Positions 43,458 to 51,605 of a DNA stretch of 56,717 nt are shown here, in pieces. Origin of the DNA: JBLMZI01 sp050258755 (GTDB lineage: Bacteria; Bacillota; Syntrophomonadia; Syntrophomonadales; DTU052). A model generated the notes under the pieces. It was not told where the DNA came from and did not search any database. It saw only the letters and a list, made by a program, of their open reading frames with translations. Location: assembly GCA_050258755.1 (NCBI GenBank), contig JBLMZI010000008.1:1-56717 (forward strand), read 5' to 3'. Positions within the stretch are counted from its first letter, which is position 1. Each line of letters begins with the position of its first letter. The position numbers and the translations under genes are program-made.

Positions 43458-44663
43458 TTACATCCACACCAGTTCATAAACGATCACGCTTTTGTCCGCG
43501 CCCCCGGTCACCGCAAATTTGCCGTTCGGCGAAAACGCGAACGTATTGATCCATTCTTTCGATTCCAGGGAATTCAGTTGTCTTCCGGTCGCCATATCCC
43601 AGAAGTCGACGGATTTGCTCCGCCCCCACCCGGCCAGAATGTGGTCGATCGAGAAGGCGACCTGATACTCCCCGGCGCCGTGCCCCCGAAATGAATAAAG
43701 TTTCCTTCCGTTGGCAAGGCTCCATACGTTCACGTTCCGCTGCGGGCTGCCCCCGGCAACCAATGCGCCGTCAGCCGTAATAGCAAGCGCACAGATCGTT
43801 CCAACCCGCATTGCGCCCACAAAACTATCGATTTCTTCAACGGTTTCAAGATCCCACAGTTCAACCACGGCATCGACGCACCCCAGAACAACCGTGTTTG
43901 GTCTGGGCGGAAACGCAACCGACTGGCATTCGAATTCATGGCGCGAGCGGGTGCGGATCCGTCGGTCCTCCTGTAAATCCTGGATATGAACGCCCATGCC
44001 GCTCTGAATCCCAAGATATCTGCTGTCCCGTGAAAAGCTCACCGAATTGATCGGTGCCTGAAAGTCATCAAAAACACGGATTATCTCCCCATTTTCAACT
44101 GACCAGAGAATTACCGTTTCGTCCGCGCTTCCGGATGCAATCATGTTTCCATCCGGCGCGAACGCCACACAAAGAACTTTCGCGGTGTGTCCGAAAAAGG
44201 TTCTTTCCTCGCTATTGTCCTGCAGGTTCCACAGTTTAACCAACTGGTCCGAAGCGCCGGAGACGACCCACATACCATCACTGGAAAAGCTGACACAGTT
44301 TACCCATTGATCATGGCCTTTCAGAGTGACAACCTCGGCCAGTCGCAGATTCCGGTTGGCGAGTCCCAGAATTTCACTGGCCTCCATCTCAACCGACTCT
44401 TGAAAACACGCGTCATGTTCTTCTTCCGGAACGATCAGAACCGTGTTCGACGGATCGATCGTGTAATCCGGAGCGTTATGTTCAGGATGTTCCGGTCGAG
44501 GCAGCACATAACCCTTCGCATCCGCCGGCACACTATTCGCTGCACCCGGACCCGGCTTGTTTCCTCGATTGGCATCCGTTTTGGCATTTTTCGGCGTCTG
44601 CAGGGTTACCCACCACAGGTACGCCGCCAGAACGAAAATGCAGAAGGCGATCAAGTAGAGCAT
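43458..44663 (-). CDS. Membrane-anchored WD40 repeat protein
   Basis: A 401-aa protein. N-terminal hydrophobic anchor (~1-22) with no lipobox, a Pro/Gly/Asn-rich linker (~25-65), then a beta-propeller of about seven WD40 blades (~105-400), e.g. LKGHDQWVNCVSFSSDG, ASDQLVKLWN, GSADETVILWS, and GGADKSVIVYE. Probably faces either side of the membrane as a binding scaffold; no catalytic motif is seen. The start at ATG 44663, 9 nt from GGAG, places the anchor at the N-terminus. It lies between tatC and tatA on the same strand but has its own transcription boundaries. Confidence 0.88.
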   Translation of the reverse strand: MLYLIAFCIFVLAAYLWWVTLQTPKNAKTDANRGNKPGPGAANSVPADAKGYVLPRPEHPEHNAPDYTIDPSNTVLIVPEEEHDACFQESVEMEASEILGLANRNLRLAEVVTLKGHDQWVNCVSFSSDGMWVVSGASDQLVKLWNLQDNSEERTFFGHTAKVLCVAFAPDGNMIASGSADETVILWSVENGEIIRVFDDFQAPINSVSFSRDSRYLGIQSGMGVHIQDLQEDRRIRTRSRHEFECQSVAFPPRPNTVVLGCVDAVVELWDLETVEEIDSFVGAMRVGTICALAITADGALVAGGSPQRNVNVWSLANGRKLYSFRGHGAGEYQVAFSIDHILAGWGRSKSVDFWDMATGRQLNSLESKEWINTFAFSPNGKFAVTGGADKSVIVYELVWM

Positions 44664-45018
44664 AACTGTATTCTCCGTCAAATCGGGATATTGTGGTCTT
44701 ATTCCACTGCACGATAGGCATTGCCGCTATGGATTCTATCGGCAACTTTAAGGCTGTAAATCAATCATATCACGACCTATGGCCCCCTGCCTGATTAATT
44801 CCGATCAGAATCTTAGGGGCAAACACCCTGAAGGAATAGCCTAACCCGTCAGACCCCATCTTGAAATGCACCCGCCCGGCAAATCGCTGAGATCCTTGAA
44901 TTGATTTCGATAATTTCAAAGCAATTTCCTTCCCGAACCCCGCGGCGGACGCTTGGCTGCACAAAGAAAAACAGGAGGAAAACCTCCTCCTGCCGATACC
45001 TTTCGAATGGGGATTTAA
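44664..45018. other. 355-bp stretch between tatC and the WD40 gene
   Basis: Contains the tatC terminator (44963-44988). A 64-codon minus-strand frame (44770-44964, TTG start) has no good ribosome site and no family I recognise; I do not call it a gene. No firm promoter for the WD40 gene was found. Confidence 0.5.
44963..44988 (-). terminator. Terminator of the menaquinone/tatC operon
   Basis: AGGAGG/CCTCCT stem with a 4-nt loop, followed on the minus strand by GTTTTTCTTT, 31 bp past the tatC stop. Confidence 0.82.
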
Positions 45019-45816
45019 TTAGGCCTCCTCGGCCGAAGCCGCCGACTCCGATTCTTCCGCCGCAACGCGCTCGGTTTCCGGTTTTTTGCTGGGCTTAACC
45101 ATTTTGCTCACCAGAATGCTGATCTCATACAGCAGGTAAATCGGAACCCCCAGCAAACACTGGGATACCGGGTCCGGCCCCGGTGTCAGAAACGCGGCGA
45201 TGATAAAGATTATCAGCAGGGCGTACTTTCTTCGTTCTGAAAGCCAGGCCGGCGTAACCATACCGAGTTTGGTCAGCAGGTACACCACCACTGGAAGCTC
45301 GAATAAAAAACCGAACGGCAGGGTGAACGCAATCAGTTTTGAAACATAATCATCGATGGTCAGCACGGCAGAGAGTCCCTGTCCCATGGTTACGACCAGA
45401 AAGTACAGCGCAGCCGGAAGAATCACCATGTAGCCAAACGCCACGCCGCCGACAAACAGGATCAGAACAATTGGAAACACCCAAAGGATCGTCTTTTTCT
45501 CTCCCGGATACAGGGCCGGAGCCACGAACTTCCAGACCTGCCAGACGACAACGGGAAAACTCACAATGAGTCCGGCAATCAGCGAGAGTGAAAGCCTGGC
45601 ATAAAACGGCGCAAACAAAGTTGTGAAACTGAGGTGGGTATGGGTCTTTACAAGCGGCAGTTGGATAAAGGTAATCAGAACATCACTGTAGTAAAAGGCC
45701 GGAAAAGCGCATACGATAATGGCCACAACCGACACTAAGAGGGCTTTGCGAAAGTCCTCCAGGTGTTCAATCAGGGTCTGCTTATCTTCCGGCGTCATCT
45801 CCGAAAAATTGAACAA
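45019..45816 (-). CDS. tatC: Sec-independent protein translocase TatC
   Basis: Receptor subunit of the Tat system with six membrane helices. The product is 265 aa. The N-terminal EHLEDFRKALL motif, the conserved SFPVVVWQVWKFVAPALYPGEKK region and FGFLFELPVVVYLL are present. The C-terminus is an acidic Ala/Glu-rich tail. The start is taken as TTG 45816, 8 nt from GGAGG; the next ATG (MTPEDKQ) touches a GGAG and has no spacing. It follows the prenyl diphosphate synthase gene by 35 bp, in the menaquinone operon. Confidence 0.92.
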   Translation of the reverse strand: MFNFSEMTPEDKQTLIEHLEDFRKALLVSVVAIIVCAFPAFYYSDVLITFIQLPLVKTHTHLSFTTLFAPFYARLSLSLIAGLIVSFPVVVWQVWKFVAPALYPGEKKTILWVFPIVLILFVGGVAFGYMVILPAALYFLVVTMGQGLSAVLTIDDYVSKLIAFTLPFGFLFELPVVVYLLTKLGMVTPAWLSERRKYALLIIFIIAAFLTPGPDPVSQCLLGVPIYLLYEISILVSKMVKPSKKPETERVAAEESESAASAEEA

Positions 45817-45851
45817 AGTCCATTCCTCCGCTTCGTTTCGCGTAGCCCGAT

Positions 45852-46820
45852 TTAGGCCTCGCGCTGACTGATAAAATCGGCGATTTCGGTCATGGTATCC
45901 CTGGCCCATCCTTCTGGAAGGCTCAACAGTTGGGTTTGTGCCTTCAGCAAATACTTATCCGACACTTCAAGCGCATACTCAATGCCGCCGCTATCCCGAA
46001 TAAGCTCCAGGGCCTGTTCCGCCCCCTGTGAAACGGCCTCGGCGCTGCCCAGGATCCGGGCTAATGTCTCCCGCTCCGAACTGTTTCGAAGCGCATACAG
46101 CGCCGGTAGGGTGATTACACCTTGACGGATGTCACTGCCGGTGGGTTTCCCCAGCAGTGCCTCATCAGCAATGAAGTCAAGCACATCATCCGTAATTTGG
46201 AACGCCATTCCCAGGTAATACCCGAAACGCCTCAGCGCGTCAACCTCCACCCCGGAAGCGCCGGCGATCATGGCCCCAGTCTGACAGCTCAGAGAAATCA
46301 GCAATGCGGTTTTTCGTTCGATCCGACGCAGGTATTCGGTCACCGGCTGATGAACATCGAAGCAACTGCGCAGCTGCCTCAGTTCGCCTTCAACCATCTG
46401 AACACTTGCCGCGGCCAAAACCGAAACCACATCCGAACGACCATATGCCGCTATCAGGGATAAAGCCCGAGAAAACAGATAGTCACCGGAATAGATGGAC
46501 ATACGGTTTCCCCATACGTTTTTCACGGTCTGAGTTCCCCGGCGGGTCGGCGAATTATCAATCACATCATCATGAACCAGGGTCGCCATATGAACCAGTT
46601 CCAGTGCCGCTGCCAACGAAATAAACGGGGATAAATCGTTTGAAAACACCGCACCGGATAAAAGCGCAAACGCCGGACGCAAACGCTTTCCGCCCGCCTT
46701 CAACAGGTGTTCGGAGGCCGTTTTCAGTTCCGGAATTTCTGTTTCTATGGCCTGATACAATCGTTCTTCGACCTGTTTGAGTTCATCGCTGATCGGGGCG
46801 AAGAAGTCCTGCGAACTCAT
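45852..46820 (-). CDS. Long-chain polyprenyl diphosphate synthase
   Basis: A 322-aa trans-prenyltransferase. It extends FPP/GGPP with isopentenyl diphosphate to make the menaquinone side chain. First Asp-rich motif HDDVID, second TDDVLDF, and GGKRLRPAFALLSG. It resembles heptaprenyl diphosphate synthase component II; chain length cannot be read by eye. It is grouped with UbiA-type prenyltransferase and UbiD/UbiX genes. A degenerate homologue lies at 50597-51346 in the same operon. Confidence 0.93.
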   Translation of the reverse strand: MSSQDFFAPISDELKQVEERLYQAIETEIPELKTASEHLLKAGGKRLRPAFALLSGAVFSNDLSPFISLAAALELVHMATLVHDDVIDNSPTRRGTQTVKNVWGNRMSIYSGDYLFSRALSLIAAYGRSDVVSVLAAASVQMVEGELRQLRSCFDVHQPVTEYLRRIERKTALLISLSCQTGAMIAGASGVEVDALRRFGYYLGMAFQITDDVLDFIADEALLGKPTGSDIRQGVITLPALYALRNSSERETLARILGSAEAVSQGAEQALELIRDSGGIEYALEVSDKYLLKAQTQLLSLPEGWARDTMTEIADFISQREA

Positions 46821-46959
46821 GATAACCCTCGTTCCCTATTTGCTTGTCTCATTATATAGTTTCGTCGATACCCCGGCAACCAGCCGAATTCGCCGGACAG
46901 CCGGGCGTTGATGAAAACCGATGTGCACTTTGGCTCTTGGCTGGATTTCTTTATCCGGC

Positions 46960-47538
46960 TTACGATTTGTCCAAATACCTGTGAAACAGGTGGTGCTCAA
47001 GCCCTAACTGGTCAAGTACTTTGCCGACCAGAAAATCGATCAGGTCCATCATTGTCTCCGGCCGATGGTAGAAGGCTGGCATCGCTGGTATGATTTTGGC
47101 ACCCGCTTCCGCGGCTGCGGTCAGGTTCCGCAAGTGAATCAAATTCAGCGGGGTTTCCCTGGGAACCAGCAGCAGCGGCCGGTTTTCTTTTAAACTCACG
47201 TCCGCCGCCCGCTCAATCAGGTTTTTCGAAGTCCCCTGTGCAATACCGGCAAGGGTCGACATGGTGCATGGAATGACGATCATGCCATCGTGCCGAAATG
47301 ATCCACTGGCAATCACCGCGCCGATATCCCGGTTCTCATGCGTGATCAGGCTGCCGCCGGTGAAAAGTTCCCTAAGCGGAATATCAGCTGGAATGCCCAA
47401 TTCATCCCGCATAACCAACCGGCCCGGATCGCTGACCACCAGATGCACCTGATGACCATGGTCCAACAGCCAGCCGGTCAGCCGGTTGCCGTATATCACG
47501 CCGCTGGCGCCGGTTATCCCGATTACATACCGTCCCAC
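46960..47538 (-). CDS. ubiX: Flavin prenyltransferase UbiX
   Basis: Makes prenylated FMN, the cofactor required by UbiD decarboxylases. The product is 192 aa. GITGASGVIYGNRL, the IVIPCTMSTLAGIAQG segment and LLLVPRETPLN are present. The start is GTG at 47538, 6 nt from GGGGGAT. The ubiD gene of the same operon supplies the partner enzyme. A 139-bp gap without a gene separates it from the next gene. Confidence 0.95.
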   Translation of the reverse strand: MGRYVIGITGASGVIYGNRLTGWLLDHGHQVHLVVSDPGRLVMRDELGIPADIPLRELFTGGSLITHENRDIGAVIASGSFRHDGMIVIPCTMSTLAGIAQGTSKNLIERAADVSLKENRPLLLVPRETPLNLIHLRNLTAAAEAGAKIIPAMPAFYHRPETMMDLIDFLVGKVLDQLGLEHHLFHRYLDKS

Positions 47539-47542
47539 GTTG

Positions 47543-48268
47543 TTATCCCCCGTTCCTTATTGCCGATTCGCCCGATTGGGCGTACAATTCGCCAAAATGA
47601 TAGAAATACCCGGTGCTCAGATAGAATAAGACCACCGATCCGATCAGATAGGCTGCAAAACCGAATGCCATCACCAGGCATATCAGGAAAAACCAAAGAA
47701 AGTACCCGCTGACCGCATTCCGATACGGGCGTCCAGCCCGCCGAACCCGTCCCCAGATAGCCGGAAGGTGAAAAGCGCCTTCCGGCGTTCGCTGTGCTGC
47801 CAGATTCACTGCCGCCATCGGCAGCAGGTAAGTAACGCCAAGACCAGTAACCAGAAAAACCGCTGTGGCGCACAGCAGAAGCGGGTCCAGCAGCAAGCTT
47901 GGCTCGGGCGGCTGATACATGCCTATATCGGCCGGCGTGAAGGAAAGCCCAATCCCCTTCATCAAGCGAGGAGCAAGATACCAGGTGGTAAAGGGCGCCA
48001 GCTTGAGCGTCATGATCAAGGCCGCCGCGGCTGGGATAACCAGGTAAACGATGCACTGCCCAAGCAATGCGGCCCCAAGCACGAATTTGCGGCCCGGATT
48101 TGCCCAGCCGGGTGGCGCAGTTTCGCCCCTGACCGCCCCCTTCATGGTTTCCATATAGTAACCTAGGGCAATTATGTTTGCGATAGGAATCGCATTCAGG
48201 ATCCCGCCGATGATCAGAATCCTGATCCAGTCCGGCCGGCGGGCGGGATAACCAAGAAACCCCGGCAT
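47543..48268 (-). CDS. DUF4013 family membrane protein
   Basis: A 241-aa polytopic membrane protein with about five to six hydrophobic helices and the DUF4013-like N-terminal pattern RPDWIRILIIGGILN...GYYMETMKGAVRG. No known function. The start was moved to ATG 48268, 6 nt from GGGAGG; the longer frame begins inside ubiA. It is tightly packed between ubiA and ubiX (4 bp before ubiX), so it may help menaquinone synthesis or membrane organisation; this is inference. Confidence 0.75.
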   Translation of the reverse strand: MPGFLGYPARRPDWIRILIIGGILNAIPIANIIALGYYMETMKGAVRGETAPPGWANPGRKFVLGAALLGQCIVYLVIPAAAALIMTLKLAPFTTWYLAPRLMKGIGLSFTPADIGMYQPPEPSLLLDPLLLCATAVFLVTGLGVTYLLPMAAVNLAAQRTPEGAFHLPAIWGRVRRAGRPYRNAVSGYFLWFFLICLVMAFGFAAYLIGSVVLFYLSTGYFYHFGELYAQSGESAIRNGG

Positions 48269-48290
48269 CAATATCCTCCCTGACGTACAG

Positions 48291-49145
48291 CTACAGCGGA
48301 TGAAACAAATCAAGCAAGGCCATGGCAAACATGACCAGGCTGACATAACGATTCAAGTGAAATGCGGCCCGGTTGACCAGCGAAAGATCATCCGCCTTGA
48401 CCAGCAGATGTTCGTACACCAGAACCCCGGCTGCGGCAACCACCCCGGCATAATACAGTATGCCAAGCTTCATGGCTATCCCGAAGGCAATGAAAAACAG
48501 AATGGTCAAGGTATGAAATGCCCGCGCAAACCGTAAGGCGCCTCGGGCACCGAACCTGGCTGGAATCGAGTGCAGGCCTTCTTTTCGGTCAAATGCGATG
48601 TCCTGGCAAGCGTACATCGTGTCGAAGCCGCCAATCCAGAAGGCAACCGCAGCCATGAGCAGCACGGGGGTCCAGGACCACGCGCCGGTTACCGCAAGCC
48701 ACCCGCCAACCGGCCCGATCCCGATCACGGCGCCGAGGACCAGATGACACAACCAGGTAAATCGTTTCGTGTACGAGTAGCCCCAAAGCAAAACGACCGC
48801 CAACGGGCTGAGTATCAGGCAAAGCGGATTCAACTGCCACGCTGCGCCGACTAAAATGACGATGGATATCACCGTCACGGCAAGAACCAGTCCGATCGGG
48901 AATTCTCCCCTGGGCATGGCCCATTCGACTGTACGGGGATTCCGCCGGTCAATTTCCATATCGACCGCACGATTCAGGCACATCGCCGCAGTCCGCGCCG
49001 CGACCATCGCAAGCGTAACCCAGCCGAGCACCATCCACCCCGGAAAACCTGGTCCGGCCATGAATGTCCCCAGATAAGCAAATGGCAGACCGAACACAGT
49101 GTGCTGGAAATCGATCATATCGAGAAAGTGCCAAATCTTACTCAA
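48291..49145 (-). CDS. UbiA-family prenyltransferase (menaquinone biosynthesis)
   Basis: A membrane enzyme of 284 aa with about eight helices. It attaches the polyprenyl chain to an aromatic acid. First Asp-rich motif NRAVDMEIDRRN and second DIAFDRKEG are intact. The neighbouring UbiD and UbiX suggest the MqnP role of the futalosine pathway, but the early mqn genes are not in the window. The start is taken as TTG 49145, 8 nt from AGGA, overlapping the ubiD end by 8 nt; an ATG 16 codons upstream is less likely. Confidence 0.87.
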   Translation of the reverse strand: MSKIWHFLDMIDFQHTVFGLPFAYLGTFMAGPGFPGWMVLGWVTLAMVAARTAAMCLNRAVDMEIDRRNPRTVEWAMPRGEFPIGLVLAVTVISIVILVGAAWQLNPLCLILSPLAVVLLWGYSYTKRFTWLCHLVLGAVIGIGPVGGWLAVTGAWSWTPVLLMAAVAFWIGGFDTMYACQDIAFDRKEGLHSIPARFGARGALRFARAFHTLTILFFIAFGIAMKLGILYYAGVVAAAGVLVYEHLLVKADDLSLVNRAAFHLNRYVSLVMFAMALLDLFHPL

Positions 49146-50586
49146 GTCCGTATTCCTGCCATTTCCGGGTGACCAATTGGACAATCTCATCACTCATTTT
49201 GATATCCTTCGGCCATTCCCGGTTATGCCCTTCGGATACCCATTTGATCGTGGCATCGATCCCCAGCTTGGCACCGATCAACGGCAGCGGCGCCGAGTGA
49301 TCCAGCACGTCCAGCGGCCCTTCAACGACCAGCAGATCGCGCTTCGGATCCACATTGTTAAAGACCTTCCACATGACCTCAGACACATTCTGTACATCCA
49401 CCGTTTCATCCACGATAACGATGAATTTGGCAAACATCATCTGACCCATGCCCCACAGTGAATTCATCACTTTTTGCGCGTGGCCGGGAAATGCCTTTTT
49501 GATCGAGACCAGAACACAGTTATGGAAAACGCCTTCCAATGGAAGATTGATATCAACAATCTCCGGCAGGATGAATTTCAGGGCCGGCAGAAAAACCCGC
49601 TCAGTGACTTTGGCGAGATAGCAGTCTTCCATGGGCGGTTTGCCAACAATCGTGGTCGGATAAATCGGGTTTTTCCGGTGGGTAATACAGGTCAGATGAA
49701 AGACCGGGAACGCATCCGCCAGCGAGTAATAACCGGTGTGGTCACCAAATGGTCCTTCGATCCGGCGTTCCTGGGGGTCCACATAGCCTTCGAGAACGAT
49801 TTCAGCATTGGCCGGGACTTCAAGGTCCACGGTTTTGCACTTGACCAACTCAACCGGCTTTTTCCGCAGAAATCCGGCCAGCATTAATTCGTCAATATCT
49901 TTTGGCAGCGGCGCCGTCGCGCTGTAGATCACAGCCGGATCACAGCCCAAAGCGACCGCGACCGGTGTCTTCTCGCCCCGCTCACAGTATTTCCGGTAAT
50001 TTACAGCGCCATCGTGATGCATATGCCAATGCATGCCGGTCGTGGTCTGGTCATAGACCTGGAGCCGGTACATCCCCACATTGCGCTTACCGTTCTCCGG
50101 GTCTTTTGTGAATACCAGCGGCAGGGTGATATATTTTCCGCCATCCTCCGGCCAGCACTTAATAATAGGCAGCAAGTCCAGCGATGGATTCTTATCAATC
50201 ACAACTTCCTGACACACACCGGTCCGCACCGATTTCGGGTTGAACGACGCGATCTGCGCCAGTTTGGGAACCACTTTCAGCTTCGCCCAAAGCGATGATG
50301 GCATATCGGCAAGATCCAGCAGTTCATTGACTTCGGCCGCCACATCATCAAGCGATTCAGCTTCCAACGCCATGGCCATCCGGCCCGGGCTGCCAAACGC
50401 ATTGATCAGCAGCGGAAATTTCGATCCTTTGACATTCTCAAAAAGCAAAGCAGGCCCATAGGCCTTGCTGATCCGGTCGGTAATTTCAGTGATTTCAAGT
50501 TCCGGGTCCACTTCGACGGTAATCCGTTTCAGTTCCCCTTTCTTTTCCAACAGGCTGATAAATGAACGCAGATCTTCAAATGCCAT
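49138..50586 (-). CDS. UbiD-family decarboxylase (menaquinone biosynthesis)
   Basis: Prenyl-FMN dependent aromatic decarboxylase. The product is 482 aa. Conserved motifs include HWHMHHDGA, the ERRIEGPFGDHTGYY active-site block, and PPMEDCYLAK. It is of the MqnL/UbiD subgroup by context. The start at ATG 50586 follows GGGAGG at 5 nt; the longer frame adds 24 residues unlike the family. It lies 10 bp after the degenerate prenyl synthase gene. Confidence 0.93.
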   Translation of the reverse strand: MAFEDLRSFISLLEKKGELKRITVEVDPELEITEITDRISKAYGPALLFENVKGSKFPLLINAFGSPGRMAMALEAESLDDVAAEVNELLDLADMPSSLWAKLKVVPKLAQIASFNPKSVRTGVCQEVVIDKNPSLDLLPIIKCWPEDGGKYITLPLVFTKDPENGKRNVGMYRLQVYDQTTTGMHWHMHHDGAVNYRKYCERGEKTPVAVALGCDPAVIYSATAPLPKDIDELMLAGFLRKKPVELVKCKTVDLEVPANAEIVLEGYVDPQERRIEGPFGDHTGYYSLADAFPVFHLTCITHRKNPIYPTTIVGKPPMEDCYLAKVTERVFLPALKFILPEIVDINLPLEGVFHNCVLVSIKKAFPGHAQKVMNSLWGMGQMMFAKFIVIVDETVDVQNVSEVMWKVFNNVDPKRDLLVVEGPLDVLDHSAPLPLIGAKLGIDATIKWVSEGHNREWPKDIKMSDEIVQLVTRKWQEYGLE

Positions 50587-50596
50587 ATGAACCTCC

Positions 50597-51346
50597 CTAT
50601 GCCGTTTCTTCGGGCATAAACAATTGCCCGGTCCGGTTTTCATCCAGCAGTGTCTCAATCAATCCCCAGAAAGGGGTATGCATCAGCGGGATAAGCCGTT
50701 CGTCCCCACAAACCAATTCCCGGGCCTTTTCGCGATTTATCGGTCGAATCGGATCGATCCCCGAAAAACGCGCTGCCAACGTATCGCCTAGTCGCTGCCC
50801 AAATTCCCCAAAACGGTCGCGGGCCGACTGGCTTAAGGTCGCGGCATCCGCTGCGGCAATACAGGCATATCGATAAAACGTTCCTTTTTCTATCGCGATC
50901 GTTTCGAAATCCCCCCCGGACGTGCCGAGTTTGCGAAGCGCGTGACCTTCGTTAATTCGCGCAACCAATGCCGCAAAATCGTCCAACAGCGCAAAGCCGC
51001 CAATTTCACACAGCATTTCCACTGCCCGCCCAAGAATCAAATCGCCAGTCAAAATGCCCAACTGCAGCGCGCTGTCATATCGCTGCCCTTCCTCGTCATC
51101 ACGGACCCGGTTATGAATATGATCAGCAAGATACAGCATGGAAAAGATGCACGGAAGGCCTTCCGTGCAGGCTGGCACGTTGCTGAGACTTCGGTTGACG
51201 GCTGCGGTAAAGGCCGGCAGAATCCGCCAATGCGGGTCGGTCTGCATCTGATTCAAATGGGGCTCGATTTCTCGTTTCCAGGGCTGCAAAGCCTGGCGGA
51301 GCGCAACCTCCTGAGCTTCGAACAGTCCATGCACCATGTCGGACAT
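50597..51346 (-). CDS. Degenerate polyprenyl synthase-like protein
   Basis: A 249-aa alpha-helical protein that keeps the outline of trans-prenyl synthases: YLADHIHNRVRDD aligns with the first Asp-rich region but lacks DDxxD, and LTGDLILGRAVEML matches the GDYLFSRALSLI segment of the real synthase at 45852-46820. No second Asp-rich motif is seen. It is probably catalytically inactive, perhaps a regulatory or small subunit of a heterodimeric synthase. The start at ATG 51346, 6 nt from AAAGGA, is preferred over a TTG five codons upstream. First gene of the menaquinone operon. Confidence 0.7.
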   Translation of the reverse strand: MSDMVHGLFEAQEVALRQALQPWKREIEPHLNQMQTDPHWRILPAFTAAVNRSLSNVPACTEGLPCIFSMLYLADHIHNRVRDDEEGQRYDSALQLGILTGDLILGRAVEMLCEIGGFALLDDFAALVARINEGHALRKLGTSGGDFETIAIEKGTFYRYACIAAADAATLSQSARDRFGEFGQRLGDTLAARFSGIDPIRPINREKARELVCGDERLIPLMHTPFWGLIETLLDENRTGQLFMPEETA

Positions 51347-51515
51347 GAATAATCCTTTCAATTCCGAACCGATCTAAAGATTGTTTCGCCGGATTGCCCT
51401 GTAAAACGCTGTAGCCCCCTTGTCTGGAAAACCGGGGGATACCTTGAGATTCGGCCGGAGCACCGTTTATTCTCATTACCGTATCAAACGGCTACTAATG
51501 ATCATATACGAAGCT

Positions 51516-51568
51516 GGCCCGGTTTGAAAAGCAGAAGGATTTACCCTGCTGCATAACCATACCGGGCC
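51516..51568. repeat. Nested hairpin between glpK and the menaquinone operon
   Basis: Outer 7-bp perfect stem GGCCCGG/CCGGGCC encloses an inner GCAG...CTGC stem with bulge. No T tract. It lies 38 bp after the glpK stop; a second hairpin (CCCCC/GGGGG, ~51415-51437) lies further along the leader. Not matched to a known riboswitch. Confidence 0.5.
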
Positions 51569-51605
51569 ACTGCATCCGCTGCGATATACGAACCAGAATC
51601 AGCCG

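Noticed and set aside
44770..44964. 64-codon minus-strand frame between tatC and WD40
   Set aside because: Begins at TTG without a good ribosome site and shows no recognised family.
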